Origin: Pirellulales bacterium
Lineage (GTDB): Bacteria > Planctomycetota > Planctomycetia > Pirellulales > Lacipirellulaceae
Direction of reading: 5' to 3'
NCBI GenBank assembly: GCA_028279215.1
Contig: JANQOF010000071.1
Location: 1-47,769, forward strand
Length of the DNA stretch: 47,769 nucleotides
The stretch's first letter is position 1, and each line of letters starts with the position of its first letter. The position numbers and the translations under genes are program-made. The notes below the pieces were generated by a model. It was not told where the DNA came from, searched no databases, and saw only the letters and a program-made list of their open reading frames with translations. Below are positions 1 through 7,996 of the stretch, in pieces.

Positions 1-200
1 CCGAAGCAGGCGAATCTGCATGATTCGTCGATGCAGGCCAACGTAGCCAGATGCGAACGCAGTAAGCGGGCACGCTACAGATAGGCGAAGGGCGCTCTAA
101 TCGCTCCAAGCGTCTATCAATCAAGTTTTTCCGAGCATCAGCCACAACCGCACCAAACAACTCCGGCGACTTTGTGTACCCAGTGAACCTCTGCAGCGAA

Positions 201-260
201 CCACCATCCACCATCGCCCCCGTCCCCCACTAACCACTACCACTGGCCACCAGCCACTAC
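201..260. repeat. Low-complexity CCAC/CCACT run
   Basis: The stretch is built from repeated ccacc, ccact and ccacta words and stops directly at the stop codon of the ACT-domain gene on the minus strand. A similar run of actcacc words lies at 2161-2194. It is probably a non-coding spacer. No hairpin or T-run typical of a terminator is visible, and no gene is evident in bases 1-260. Confidence 0.5.
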
Positions 261-758
261 TTACCGCGAATCATATTGCTTCAGTTCGTCTTCGTTAATC
301 AGCCGGAAGCCCTCGTTGTTTAGTGTGTCGAGGGCCATTTCGATGTTGTCTACCATCACGGCCACGGCGGGGCGACCAGTAGGACGAACAAGTAGCGGGT
401 AGACTTGGGTGATGTTCACTTCGGCCGCAAGCAAGGCGGTGCACATTTGCAGCATTGGTTGCGGAGTGTCGGGCAGTTCGATGCCGATGAGGTCCGACTC
501 TACCAGCGCCAGTCCAGCCCGCTCCAGAATCTCGCGGCCAGCTTCGGGATCGCTGAGCAAGAATCGCACCAGGGCACACTCGGTCGAGTCGGCAATACTC
601 AAAGCAACAATGCGGACCTTGCTGCCTTGAAACTTGCGTACCACCTCCATCAATTGACCAACGCGGTTCTCCAGGAACACGGTGAACTGCCGAATGGCGG
701 GGTAATCCCGGCCGCGTGCGGTGGCAAAATCGGTGCCCGCTCCCTCGCCAACACTCAT
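261..758 (-). CDS. ACT-domain protein (putative amino-acid-binding regulator)
   Basis: The 165-residue product is made of two consecutive ACT-like beta-alpha-beta-beta-alpha-beta units. The first begins at about residue 22 with IRQFTVFLENRVGQLMEVV, the typical opening in which a Gly sits in the ligand-binding loop. The second covers roughly residues 95-155 and contains NITQVYPLLVRP. There is no catalytic domain, so it is probably a small regulatory protein that binds an amino acid. Which amino acid cannot be told from the sequence. The start at 758 was chosen because conservation-like sequence begins just after it. An upstream start at 821 would add 21 residues that do not look like part of the fold. 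Stand-alone tandem ACT proteins are common in planctomycetes. The gene is not in an obvious operon. Confidence 0.8.
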   Translation of the reverse strand: MSVGEGAGTDFATARGRDYPAIRQFTVFLENRVGQLMEVVRKFQGSKVRIVALSIADSTECALVRFLLSDPEAGREILERAGLALVESDLIGIELPDTPQPMLQMCTALLAAEVNITQVYPLLVRPTGRPAVAVMVDNIEMALDTLNNEGFRLINEDELKQYDSR

Positions 759-1221
759 GAGGTTTGCTCTCGTCGAAAAGTGCGTTTTCTCTCCACCGCA
801 CGGCCCCCGCCGGACGGTCACAATCGACGCAACTATAGGCGAATTGGGCAGTTATTTCAACGCGATCGGGTTGGGGCCGCCGCAACCGTAGAGTCCGTTT
901 TGTCCCGAATTAGGATAAACGATTTTAGGGGACTTTATTCGTCTCGCGTTTGCCGCGTCGGTCTTCGTTTGCTCTATGTTTGTCGAGGTATTTTGAATTT
1001 ATGGGAAACAACAAATAGGCCCAATTGTCCGCTCGAGTGGCCCAGAAGGGACAATTGAAGTATCAATGGCCAATGCTCAGGTACCAACCAAGCGCAAGAT
1101 GCGCGCGAGCACCCAGACTACTTAGGTGCAAACCACTCGCGTACATTGGACCACAGAGGGTGGCCTACTTTCAACAAGAAAATTGAGTACGACGGATGCT
1201 AGCCATTCGCCATCATCGTCT
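759..1221. other. Gene-free intergenic region
   Basis: No convincing coding sequence is present between the divergent ACT-domain gene and the small anchored protein at 1222. Open frames here are antisense to the ACT gene or lack recognisable protein character. The stretch from about 895 to 1020 is AT-rich and could hold the divergent promoters. A 9-bp perfect inverted repeat lies at 1022-1057. Confidence 0.5.
1022..1057. repeat. Inverted repeat, possible operator
   Basis: The arms caattgtcc (1022-1030) and ggacaattg (1049-1057) are perfectly complementary and separated by 18 bases. There is no T-run, so a terminator is unlikely. The position between divergent genes fits a protein-binding site, but this is inference from symmetry alone. 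Confidence 0.3.
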
Positions 1222-1647
1222 ATGCGATTCAGCCTCGAGCAACTGTTCAAGTTTGTCTGCGTTGTCACGCTGATGGTTGCCGCGGTGGCGACCTACGCTC
1301 GGCTCTTTGCGCCACATCGCGTCGGCACGACGTCGGCGGTTGCGAACCGAATGATGTGGCCAGGCTGCCAGCTGCCGCGAGAAGCGTCGGATGTGACCTA
1401 TTGCGTCGACTTCGGAGGCTGCGAAGCGGAGTTCGCCGTTTCTGAGTCAGACTTCCTCGCTTGGTGCGCCAGCCACCAACGAAAGCCCGTGCCAATCGAG
1501 TCGCCGCTACCCTACTTCCAGACCATTCTGCTTCCAGACGACCCAACACTGGTGGTCGAGGGTTACACGTTTGATGTGCCGCCCGGTCGCGGCGTATTCG
1601 ACGCGAAACGATCAAGGGCGGCATTTTGCGCGTCGACGTTTCCGTGA
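1222..1647 (+). CDS. Hypothetical protein with N-terminal membrane anchor
   Basis: The 141-residue product starts with MRFSLEQLFKFV followed by a hydrophobic stretch (about residues 8-27), giving one N-terminal membrane segment and a soluble, probably extracytoplasmic domain. That domain has four cysteines, including the pair in VDFGGCEAEF and DFLAWCASH. I do not recognise the family. The start at 1222 was preferred over the in-frame one at 1126 because the RFSL anchor motif is a frequent N-terminus of small planctomycete proteins and recurs elsewhere in this window. The gene stands 104 bases upstream of the thioesterase gene. Confidence 0.55.
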   Translation: MRFSLEQLFKFVCVVTLMVAAVATYARLFAPHRVGTTSAVANRMMWPGCQLPREASDVTYCVDFGGCEAEFAVSESDFLAWCASHQRKPVPIESPLPYFQTILLPDDPTLVVEGYTFDVPPGRGVFDAKRSRAAFCASTFP

Positions 1648-1751
1648 AACCCACCCCGCGGCTCGGCGTCGCGCGACGCACTTTGCCAATCGTGGCCCGT
1701 CACCGTTATACTTGCCTCTCTGTTATCCCACACCGAGGTTCACGGCTGCGT

Positions 1752-2141
1752 ATGTCTCGCGATTACACGTTTACGCTGGAAGTTCGTTACTACGAAACCG
1801 ACGCCCAGGGCGTCGTGCATCACGCGAACTATTTTAAGTATTTTGAGCTTGCGCGGGTGAATCACTTGCGATCGCTGGGTCATGAGTACGCCGATCTGGA
1901 GCGGGACGGAGTGATTCTGGTCGTCAACAAGATTGCGTGCAGCTACCGCGCACCGGCTCGATTTGGCGACGTGCTGACGATCGACATTCACACGGCACGG
2001 TCGCGAGGTGCCCGCATCGATCACGAGTACCAAGTGTTCCGCGAAGGCATCCTGATCGCCGAAGGCTCGAGCACCCTAGCCTGCATCGACCGCGATGGCC
2101 AAGTGCAGAGGCTACCCGATTATCTGGTAATCGAAGAATAG
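1752..2141 (+). CDS. Acyl-CoA thioesterase, 4HBT/YbgC-like hotdog family
   Basis: The 129-residue length is typical of single hotdog thioesterases that hydrolyse acyl-CoA thioesters in the cytoplasm. The signature [19 protein letters not shown] at residues 14-32 holds the catalytic Asp followed by GVVHHANY, as in YbgC and 4-hydroxybenzoyl-CoA thioesterase. The start at 1752 puts the first strand at residue 6. The longer frame from 1626 would add an Arg-rich tail unlike the family. The DJ-1/PfpI gene follows after 53 bases on the same strand, so the two may be co-transcribed. The substrate cannot be inferred. The YbgC type often works near the Tol-Pal envelope system, but no tol genes are nearby. 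Confidence 0.85.
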   Translation: MSRDYTFTLEVRYYETDAQGVVHHANYFKYFELARVNHLRSLGHEYADLERDGVILVVNKIACSYRAPARFGDVLTIDIHTARSRGARIDHEYQVFREGILIAEGSSTLACIDRDGQVQRLPDYLVIEE

Positions 2142-2160
2142 TCCTTGCTCCCCAACAATC

Positions 2161-2194
2161 CCAACTCACCACTCACCGCACTCACAACTCACCA
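2161..2194. repeat. Low-complexity ACTCACC run
   Basis: Words of the type actcacc and cactcac are repeated up to the start codon of the DJ-1/PfpI gene, so they occupy the place where a Shine-Dalgarno site would be. It is related in composition to the run at 201-260. Confidence 0.45.
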
Positions 2195-2773
2195 ATGACC
2201 CAAATCCTAATGATCGTCGGCGACTATGTGGAAGACTACGAAGTCATGGCGCCGTTTCAGATTCTGCAAACCGTGGGGCTCGACGTCCATGCGGTGTGCC
2301 CCGACAAATCGGCGGGCGACAAAGTGGCAACGTCGATTCACGACTTCGAAGGCGAGCAGACCTTCAGTGAAAAGCGTGGGCACAACTTCACGCTGAATGC
2401 CACCTTCGCCGGCGTCGATCCCGCAAACTACGACGCGGTTGTCTTGCCAGGCGGTCGGGCGCCGGAATACTTGGCCATCGACGATCGGGTGCTCGACATG
2501 GTCCGACACTTTCACGAAGCCGATAAGCCGATCGCTGCGACTTGCCACGGCCTACTGATCCTTGCGGCCGCGAGCGCCCTCGATGGCAAGCGATGCCAGG
2601 GCTACCCGACGGTGCGCCCTGAAGTGGAAGCGGCTGGAGCCACTTGGGATCCGCCAGTCGAGGGCCTCCACAGCGTCACCACCGACGGCAAACTGGTGAC
2701 CGCATCGGCTTGGACCGGCAACGCCAACTGGATGCGAGCTTTCTTGAAGGTGCTGGGTATGTCGTTCGGCTAA
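2195..2773 (+). CDS. DJ-1/PfpI family protein
   Basis: The 192-residue product covers the whole DJ-1/PfpI (class I glutamine amidotransferase-like) fold. It has the N-terminal strand [15 protein letters not shown] with an acidic residue (Glu13) at the site that pairs with the nucleophile, the turn [12 protein letters not shown], and the nucleophile elbow [10 protein letters not shown] with Cys117 followed by His118. These residues are those of the protease/glyoxalase III/deglycase group, and the exact activity is uncertain. The start at 2195 fits the family N-terminus. The frame is open further upstream but overlaps the thioesterase gene in another frame. A strong intrinsic terminator follows at 2806. 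Confidence 0.88.
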   Translation: MTQILMIVGDYVEDYEVMAPFQILQTVGLDVHAVCPDKSAGDKVATSIHDFEGEQTFSEKRGHNFTLNATFAGVDPANYDAVVLPGGRAPEYLAIDDRVLDMVRHFHEADKPIAATCHGLLILAAASALDGKRCQGYPTVRPEVEAAGATWDPPVEGLHSVTTDGKLVTASAWTGNANWMRAFLKVLGMSFG

Positions 2774-2805
2774 CTTGTCGTTACAATGCGACAGAGCTAG
2801 TTGCA

Positions 2806-2843
2806 ACACCCTCTCCCGTGAAACGGGAGAGGGTGTGTTTTTT
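2806..2843 (+). terminator. Intrinsic terminator after the DJ-1/PfpI gene
   Basis: A perfect 14-bp stem (acaccctctcccgt, 2806-2819, pairing with 2823-2836) closes a 3-base loop and is followed by a run of six T at 2838-2843. This is a textbook rho-independent terminator 32 bases after the stop codon. The ccctctccc/gggagaggg core resembles a palindrome type also present, in shorter form, at 47540-47561. Confidence 0.9.
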
Positions 2844-2866
2844 GTTCAAGCTGCTTCTACAGCAGT

Positions 2867-2905
2867 AAGAAAACCCGCCAAGCTCGATCCATGTGCTTGG
2901 CGGGT
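2867..2905 (-). terminator. Intrinsic terminator for the minus-strand amidotransferase-like gene
   Basis: An 11-bp perfect stem (acccgccaagc at 2873-2883 with gcttggcgggt at 2895-2905) has an 11-base loop. Read on the minus strand, the stem is followed by TTTTCTT. It lies 61 bases beyond the stop of the gene at 2967-3710. Together with the preceding hairpin it insulates the two convergent genes. Confidence 0.8.
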
Positions 2906-2966
2906 CTTCTCAATATCGGTCCTCAGTGGCTGGCGGACGTCCTTGCCCGCTGGAGGGAGGATGTGG

Positions 2967-3710
2967 CTAAGCCACTAGGCGGACCGCTTCGTGATTTTCT
3001 TTCACGCCGATCACGAACTCTTCAAAGATCCGCATATCGAGCGCCGAGGCCGTGTTGGCTTCGGGGTGGAACTGCGTGCCCAGAGCGAACCAGTCGGTGC
3101 CCTGATACTCCATGCCTTCGATGATTCCGTCGGGGCATTTCGCGGTAACGGCAAAACCATCGGCCAATTCGTCGACCGCCATGTGATGGCGGCTATTCAC
3201 TCGCAACTCGCCGTCGCCGTACACGCGGTCGAGCAATGAACCGGGGGCAATTTCGAGGGTGTGTCGGTGAGCGGGATCGAGCGCGTCGCGATGCGGCAGC
3301 GCGTTGGGGCGATCCTCGGGAATATGAAGCAGCAGGTTGCCACCCAGGATGACGTTGATCAGTTGCATGCCCGCTCCGATTCCGAACACGGGGATGCGGC
3401 GCTCGCACACGAGTCGAGCGAGAGCCCGATCGAACGTTTCGCGTCGCGGGTCGAGCATTTTGACGGTGGGATGGAGCATCCAACCATCCCGGCGTGGGTC
3501 GAGATCTGCGCCTCCGATCAGCAACACGCCGTCGACCATATCCAAGGTTTGGTTCAGGTCCTCAAGCTCAGAGATAGGTGGCAAGACCAGCGGAATCGCC
3601 CCGGCATCGAGGATTGCGTCGTAGTACCCTGCCCCCACATATGAAAACGCGGGCGTATCTCCCTGAGCCGCGCGAAAATCAGCATTTAACCCAATGACTG
3701 GCTTCGACAT
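2967..3710 (-). CDS. Peptidase C26/PuuD-like class I glutamine amidotransferase homologue lacking the catalytic Cys
   Basis: The 247-residue product matches the gamma-glutamyl-GABA hydrolase (PuuD, peptidase C26) family along its length. It has VIGLNADFR at the N-terminus, GVLLIGGADLDP at about 61-72, the nucleophile-elbow region at 108-120, and GTQFHPEA with His215 and Glu217 of the usual triad. The elbow reads FGIGAGMQLINV. The family sequence is GICRGMQ, so the nucleophile Cys is Gly112 and the following Arg is Ala113. The rest is intact and shows no frameshift, so this is not a decayed gene in the ordinary sense. It may bind a gamma-glutamyl ligand or use other chemistry. It is followed by its own terminator. 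Confidence 0.85.
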   Translation of the reverse strand: MSKPVIGLNADFRAAQGDTPAFSYVGAGYYDAILDAGAIPLVLPPISELEDLNQTLDMVDGVLLIGGADLDPRRDGWMLHPTVKMLDPRRETFDRALARLVCERRIPVFGIGAGMQLINVILGGNLLLHIPEDRPNALPHRDALDPAHRHTLEIAPGSLLDRVYGDGELRVNSRHHMAVDELADGFAVTAKCPDGIIEGMEYQGTDWFALGTQFHPEANTASALDMRIFEEFVIGVKENHEAVRLVA

Positions 3711-4238
3711 CTCACTACACTCCCTGTGAAAGTACGCCGGCGGTGGGCGAGTAACCGAAGCTTACGAGCAAGCCACGGAGTTCTCGTCAACCACCCACGT
3801 ATGTCCTTGAAGTCGAGCGTCGCGAACCCTAGGAAGAATCCCACATGGCAGGGGTGCGTCCGATGGAGTCGAAGCTCCGCACCACAGGAGGGTGAAGTTA
3901 AGTGCCCGGCCGAACACTTGGAGGGTGAGAGCTGCCAGCGTGCCATCCCTTGCACAGCCACAACGCGCCCCCATTTCACCTAAACACTCGGCGGCCAAAT
4001 CACCCGACCGACGAGCCACTCCCGATTTCCCTATCGTTCGTCTTCTGCTGACTCCTGTATTGTCGCCGTGTCACTCGGCAAAGCTTTGGAGGGTGAGATG
4101 CAAGTCAGATTAAGGCCAAACTTTAGTGCGGGATTCTGAAATCGCAAGCGCTTCTGAAGATTTTGGGCAGAAAAAAAACCTGCCTACAACATGGTGTGGT
4201 TCAGTTAGTAATCTCGCCAATTGCTAGCACGTAGTGAG
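3711..4238. other. Gene-free intergenic region
   Basis: No open frame here has protein-like character. The word ggagggtga occurs three times (near 3886, 3918 and 4088), and a similar word lies at 47555. An A8 run at about 4171-4178 is flanked by ggcag and ctgcc, a weak hairpin. The promoter of the minus-strand amidotransferase-like gene presumably lies near 3720-3760. Confidence 0.4.
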
Positions 4239-4970
4239 TTACTCGATTTGGAACAACGGACGGGCCAAGTGATAACCGACCGTGAAGATGGCAGCATCCA
4301 CAATCAGGTGGCTGAACCATGGGGCATAGATCGACCTGGCATGGTGATATAGCCATGCCCAACACGCCCCGCCCACCGCTACACATGCGGCAAGCAGCAA
4401 CGCCATGGTGGGTGCGTGGCTGAAATACGCCCACAACACCACTACATGGTGTGCGGCAAACGCCACCGCCGAGATGCCGATGGCCCAGCCAAGTGCGACG
4501 TGGCGGGCTAAGCGACCAAAGACAAACCAACGCCAGTAGTATTCCTCAAGCAGCGAGTGGCACACCGCGTAGAACGCGCCCAACGCCAAGAATCCGCCTC
4601 GCGAGTCGACGCCTAGACTGGTGATCTTTGCGCGAATCGGCCCAAGAGCGTCGTCTAACACCGGCGCACCCAACAGCGTGACGTACATCGCCCACAGAGC
4701 GGCGGCGACGGCGACTCCGAAGATCGCTCCCAACAGCATTCCCCGCGGGCTCCACCTCGGCCAAGCGAGCCGCTCGCGGCAGATGGCCCCGGCCCAAACC
4801 ACCGGCAGCGCGAATTGCACCAACTTGGCCACGCCGAATATCGCTTGCTGCGCGCCCACTGCCGATCCCTCGGCCCAAACAAAGTAGGCCAACGTCACCA
4901 CCGTCGGCAGCGCGCAAGCGAACGCCAAGACGGCAAGTTCGGCGGCTCGACTGTTCTTTAGATTCGTCAC
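4239..4970 (-). CDS. CPBP family intramembrane metalloprotease
   Basis: The 243-residue polytopic membrane protein carries all three motifs of the CPBP (CAAX protease and bacteriocin-processing, Abi) family. These are SLLEEYYWRW with Glu142-Glu143 and Arg147, FAAHHVVVLW with His174, and PWFSHLIVD with His221 and Asp225. In this family the residues bind metal in the membrane and the enzymes cleave prenylated or other membrane substrates. Around seven or eight hydrophobic segments are visible. The start codon is GTG at 4970. The gene is divergent from the ketoacyl-synthase III gene at 5091, with a 120-base shared upstream region. The substrate is unknown. Confidence 0.85.
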   Translation of the reverse strand: MTNLKNSRAAELAVLAFACALPTVVTLAYFVWAEGSAVGAQQAIFGVAKLVQFALPVVWAGAICRERLAWPRWSPRGMLLGAIFGVAVAAALWAMYVTLLGAPVLDDALGPIRAKITSLGVDSRGGFLALGAFYAVCHSLLEEYYWRWFVFGRLARHVALGWAIGISAVAFAAHHVVVLWAYFSHAPTMALLLAACVAVGGACWAWLYHHARSIYAPWFSHLIVDAAIFTVGYHLARPLFQIE

Positions 4971-5090
4971 ACCACGCCGCCCTAGGTCGCTTTACCACGT
5001 GCCGCCAACGGTCTATTCTCGCATGAAACCCTGACGTCGAAAACGGGTGCTTCGCCACCGGCAACGCAGTATTGGGATTGAGCATCGATA

Positions 5091-6152
5091 ATGAAATACT
5101 CCCGCGTCGCCATCGAGTCCCTCGGGTACACGCTCCCTGGCGAAGCCGTGACCACGGCCGAGATCGAGCAGCGGCTTGCCCCCGTATACGAGCGGCTGAA
5201 GTTGCCCGAAGGACGACTGGAATTGATGACTGGCATCGCCGAACGTCGCTTCTACGCGCCTGGCACGCGCCCCAGCGCCATGAGCATCGAATCGGCCCGG
5301 CGAGCCATCGAAGCGAGCGGCATCGCGCCCAGCGACTTTGGCGCGCTGGTGCATGGTTCGGTTTGTCGCGACTTCCTCGAACCGGCCACCGCCTGCCGCG
5401 TGCATCACGAGTTGGGCCTTCCCGACGATTGCGTGATCTACGACGTCTCGAACGCCTGTTTGGGACTGTTGAACGGCATGGTGCAAGTGGCCAACATGAT
5501 CGAGCTCGGGCAAGTCCGCGCGGGGATTGTCGTTGGCACCGAGTGCGGGCGCAACTTGGTGGAGGGAACGATCGCCCAGCTTAACCAAGATACTTCGCTC
5601 GCCCGTAGCGACATTAAACTGGCCGTTGCATCGCTTACGATTGGCTCGGCGAGCGCCGCGGTGGTGCTGGCCGACGCGGCGATTAGCTCCACCGGCAATC
5701 AGTTGCTCGGCGGCGCGGTGCATTGCCGCACCCGCCACCACGGATTGTGCCAAAGCGACGGCCACGTGGAACTAATGCAAACCGACAGCGAAGCGCTGAT
5801 GCACGAAGGCGTGGCCACTGGTAAAGCGACCTTTGCCCGATTGCAGCAGGAAATCGGCCTCACGCGGCAAACTATTGACCGAACTTTCTGCCACCAGGTG
5901 GGAGTCGCGCATCGCAAGCTGTTGTTCGATGCCCTCGAACTCGACCCGGAAATCGATTTCGCCACGCTCGAAGTGCTGGGTAATACCGGATCGGCCGCCC
6001 TGCCAATCACCATGGCCTTGGGCCTCGAAGAGCGGCCTCCGAATAGCGAAGAGCGGCTGGCACTTCTTGGAATCGGCTCGGGCATCAATTGCGTGATGCT
6101 CGGCTGCCAATGGCACGAGACGCGGGTGTCGGGCGTGACCGAGCCGATCTAA
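5091..6152 (+). CDS. 3-oxoacyl-ACP synthase III / OleA-like thiolase
   Basis: The 353-residue thiolase-fold enzyme has a complete FabH-type triad: Cys123 in VSNACLGLLNGM, His268 in FCHQVGVAH and Asn298 in VLGNTGSAALP. Two stretches recall OleA, which joins two fatty acyl-CoAs head to head in long-chain olefin synthesis, more than housekeeping FabH. They are SVCRDFLEPATA (residues 90-101), where Glu97 lies at the place of the OleA catalytic base, and the C-terminal LALLGIGSGINC. This assignment rests on remembered family features and needs an alignment. No OleB, OleC or OleD gene lies in the window. The gene runs tail to tail into the kinase gene and the two stop codons overlap. Confidence 0.82.
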   Translation: MKYSRVAIESLGYTLPGEAVTTAEIEQRLAPVYERLKLPEGRLELMTGIAERRFYAPGTRPSAMSIESARRAIEASGIAPSDFGALVHGSVCRDFLEPATACRVHHELGLPDDCVIYDVSNACLGLLNGMVQVANMIELGQVRAGIVVGTECGRNLVEGTIAQLNQDTSLARSDIKLAVASLTIGSASAAVVLADAAISSTGNQLLGGAVHCRTRHHGLCQSDGHVELMQTDSEALMHEGVATGKATFARLQQEIGLTRQTIDRTFCHQVGVAHRKLLFDALELDPEIDFATLEVLGNTGSAALPITMALGLEERPPNSEERLALLGIGSGINCVMLGCQWHETRVSGVTEPI

Positions 6153-7729
6153 CCGCCGCTGCTAACCACGGCAATGACGACGGCCAGCAGTATGACCGCG
6201 GCAACGCCTACGCCAATGATCAGGCCCCACGGCGTCTTCTTGTAGGGACTTGAATATCCTGGCGGGTGCAGAGGATTGTACTCGTACTCGCCCGAGAACC
6301 TGGGCTTCACTTCCTCCTCTTCGACCAACTCCTCTTCGAAAAGCGATTTGGTCGGTGGTCCGCTACTAGCACCTGACTTGCCTTTCTCAGCTTCGGGCGC
6401 GAGCACGTCGGAAGAGGACGCCCTCGACTTTGCTCTGGCGGACTTCGCTTTCGGGGCGGGTTCGTCGTCTTCGATGGGAGCCAGACCAAGGTCATCGTCG
6501 ATAATGACGCCCGATCCACCCTCGTTCAAGTTCTTCGTGTCGCGATCGGCTGCGGCATTCGACATCGTCTCGCTGCTCGGCGGCGTACCCACCGTGCTGC
6601 TCGGTGGCCGCACGGCGAAGCGGGTAAGGATGCCGCTACCGACACCGCTTCCCTCGTCGCTGGTCTCAATGCTACCGCCTTGTACCTTGCGACCTCGATC
6701 GGCGAGCCACTGCGTGAGTCGCTCCGCCACTTCGTTGGCCGATTCGTATCGCAACTCCGGGCGCTTGTTCATCATCTTGCTGCAGATGTCGATCAGCGAC
6801 ATCGGCAAGTCGGGCCGCAACTTGAGCAAGCTGTCGGGCTCTTCGACCTGGTGCTTCAGCAACCGCTCCGAAATGGTTCCCTCAGGAAACGGCGGGCGAC
6901 CGGTTAGTAGGAAATAGAGCGTGCAACCAAGGCTGTAAATGTCGCTACGGCTATCGGCCGTGTGGCTATTGAGCGCCTGCTCGGGCGCCAGGTAGTCAGC
7001 GGTGCCAAGCACGTTTTCGTCGTTCGCCAAGGTGAGCGACGTTTGATCCTCCTCAGCCAGCTTAGCCAACCCCAAGTCGAGCAGCTTGACCGTCTGCGTC
7101 TTATCGACCAACAAGTTGGCGGGCTTGATGTCGCGATGAACGAGATTCTTCTCGTGAGCATGAGCCAAACCAGTGGCAGCCTGGGCGATGTAATCGGCGG
7201 CGGTGTCTGGATCGAGCGGGCCGTTGTCCGACACCAAACGGTGAAGGTCTTGCCCGTCAACATACTCCATCACGATGTAATGGGTGTCGCCTTCGTTGTC
7301 GATGTCGAACGCGCGGACGATGTGAGGATCGTCGAGCTTCGCGACCGCTCGAGCTTCAAGGCGGAATCGCTCGAGGTAAGACGAGTCTTTCACGCGCGAC
7401 TTCGGTAGCACCTTGATGGCCACCCGTCGCCGCATCAGCGTGTGCTCGGCCAGGTACACGGCGCTCATGCCGCCTTTGCCCACTTCGCCAAGCAACTTGT
7501 ACTTGCCTAGCCGGAATCCGCGATACTTGCCGGCCAACAACTTCTTCGACTGCCACTCGGTCAGTAGGCCCGCTTCGACCATCTCCGCGGCCAGCACCTC
7601 GGAGTCTTCAGGTACAGACCCTCCGTGCTTCGCGGCGCACGTCTTGAGAAACGACTTCAGAACGTCGTCTTCAATTAGTTCACTGCGCTTTAGGTCGTAA
7701 AGCAGTTTGTTGGTGATGGCCTCGGGCAT
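6149..7729 (-). CDS. Serine/threonine protein kinase with C-terminal membrane anchor
   Basis: The 526-residue protein has an N-terminal extension (residues 1-70, ending TEWQSKKLLAGKYRG) typical of planctomycete kinases. A full Hanks-type kinase domain follows from about 77 to 345: glycine loop GEVGKGGMSAVYLA, Lys106 in VAIKVLP, VHRDIKPANLL with Asp200, LLDLGLAKL (DLG for DFG, Asp218) and GTADYLAPEQ. Then comes a low-complexity acidic and Ser-rich linker (about 350-490) and one membrane helix at the extreme C-terminus (about 502-524). The kinase therefore faces the cytoplasm as a tail-anchored protein, with no sensor domain outside. Start 7729 was chosen over 7906 because it gives the family N-terminus. 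It lies downstream of the fab-like locus but after a 267-base gap. Confidence 0.9.
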   Translation of the reverse strand: MPEAITNKLLYDLKRSELIEDDVLKSFLKTCAAKHGGSVPEDSEVLAAEMVEAGLLTEWQSKKLLAGKYRGFRLGKYKLLGEVGKGGMSAVYLAEHTLMRRRVAIKVLPKSRVKDSSYLERFRLEARAVAKLDDPHIVRAFDIDNEGDTHYIVMEYVDGQDLHRLVSDNGPLDPDTAADYIAQAATGLAHAHEKNLVHRDIKPANLLVDKTQTVKLLDLGLAKLAEEDQTSLTLANDENVLGTADYLAPEQALNSHTADSRSDIYSLGCTLYFLLTGRPPFPEGTISERLLKHQVEEPDSLLKLRPDLPMSLIDICSKMMNKRPELRYESANEVAERLTQWLADRGRKVQGGSIETSDEGSGVGSGILTRFAVRPPSSTVGTPPSSETMSNAAADRDTKNLNEGGSGVIIDDDLGLAPIEDDEPAPKAKSARAKSRASSSDVLAPEAEKGKSGASSGPPTKSLFEEELVEEEEVKPRFSGEYEYNPLHPPGYSSPYKKTPWGLIIGVGVAAVILLAVVIAVVSSGG

Positions 7730-7996
7730 CAGTCTGGGGCTGTAAACGTCGGCCGCCTGTGAAAAGTCTGTTCCGCATTCAAATACGCCGCTCCAACCGC
7801 CAAAGCGTCGCAACAGGCCGGGCCCCTCGCGCCGCCATGCGCACCGACCCAGCGTTGCAGGTTTCGTCGCCTGCAATTCGCGAGCCGCTATCTCCTCTTC
7901 TAACACGATAGCACGGGTAGCCTAACTCTTCCAGTAGTTTTCACTTAGGAAAAGTCGATGGAACTGTCCATATACGTGAAAAAGCCAACAATTCGG

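Noticed and set aside
405..1058. A 217-codon plus-strand open frame over the ACT-domain gene
   Set aside because: It is antisense to a clear ACT-domain protein, and its translation shows no domain and an odd composition.
2967..3710. Annotation as an active gamma-glutamyl-GABA hydrolase
   Set aside because: The catalytic Cys is replaced by Gly, so the activity cannot be assumed.
3686..4113. Several short frames in the 3711-4238 gap
   Set aside because: None has protein-like composition, a ribosome site or a recognisable motif.
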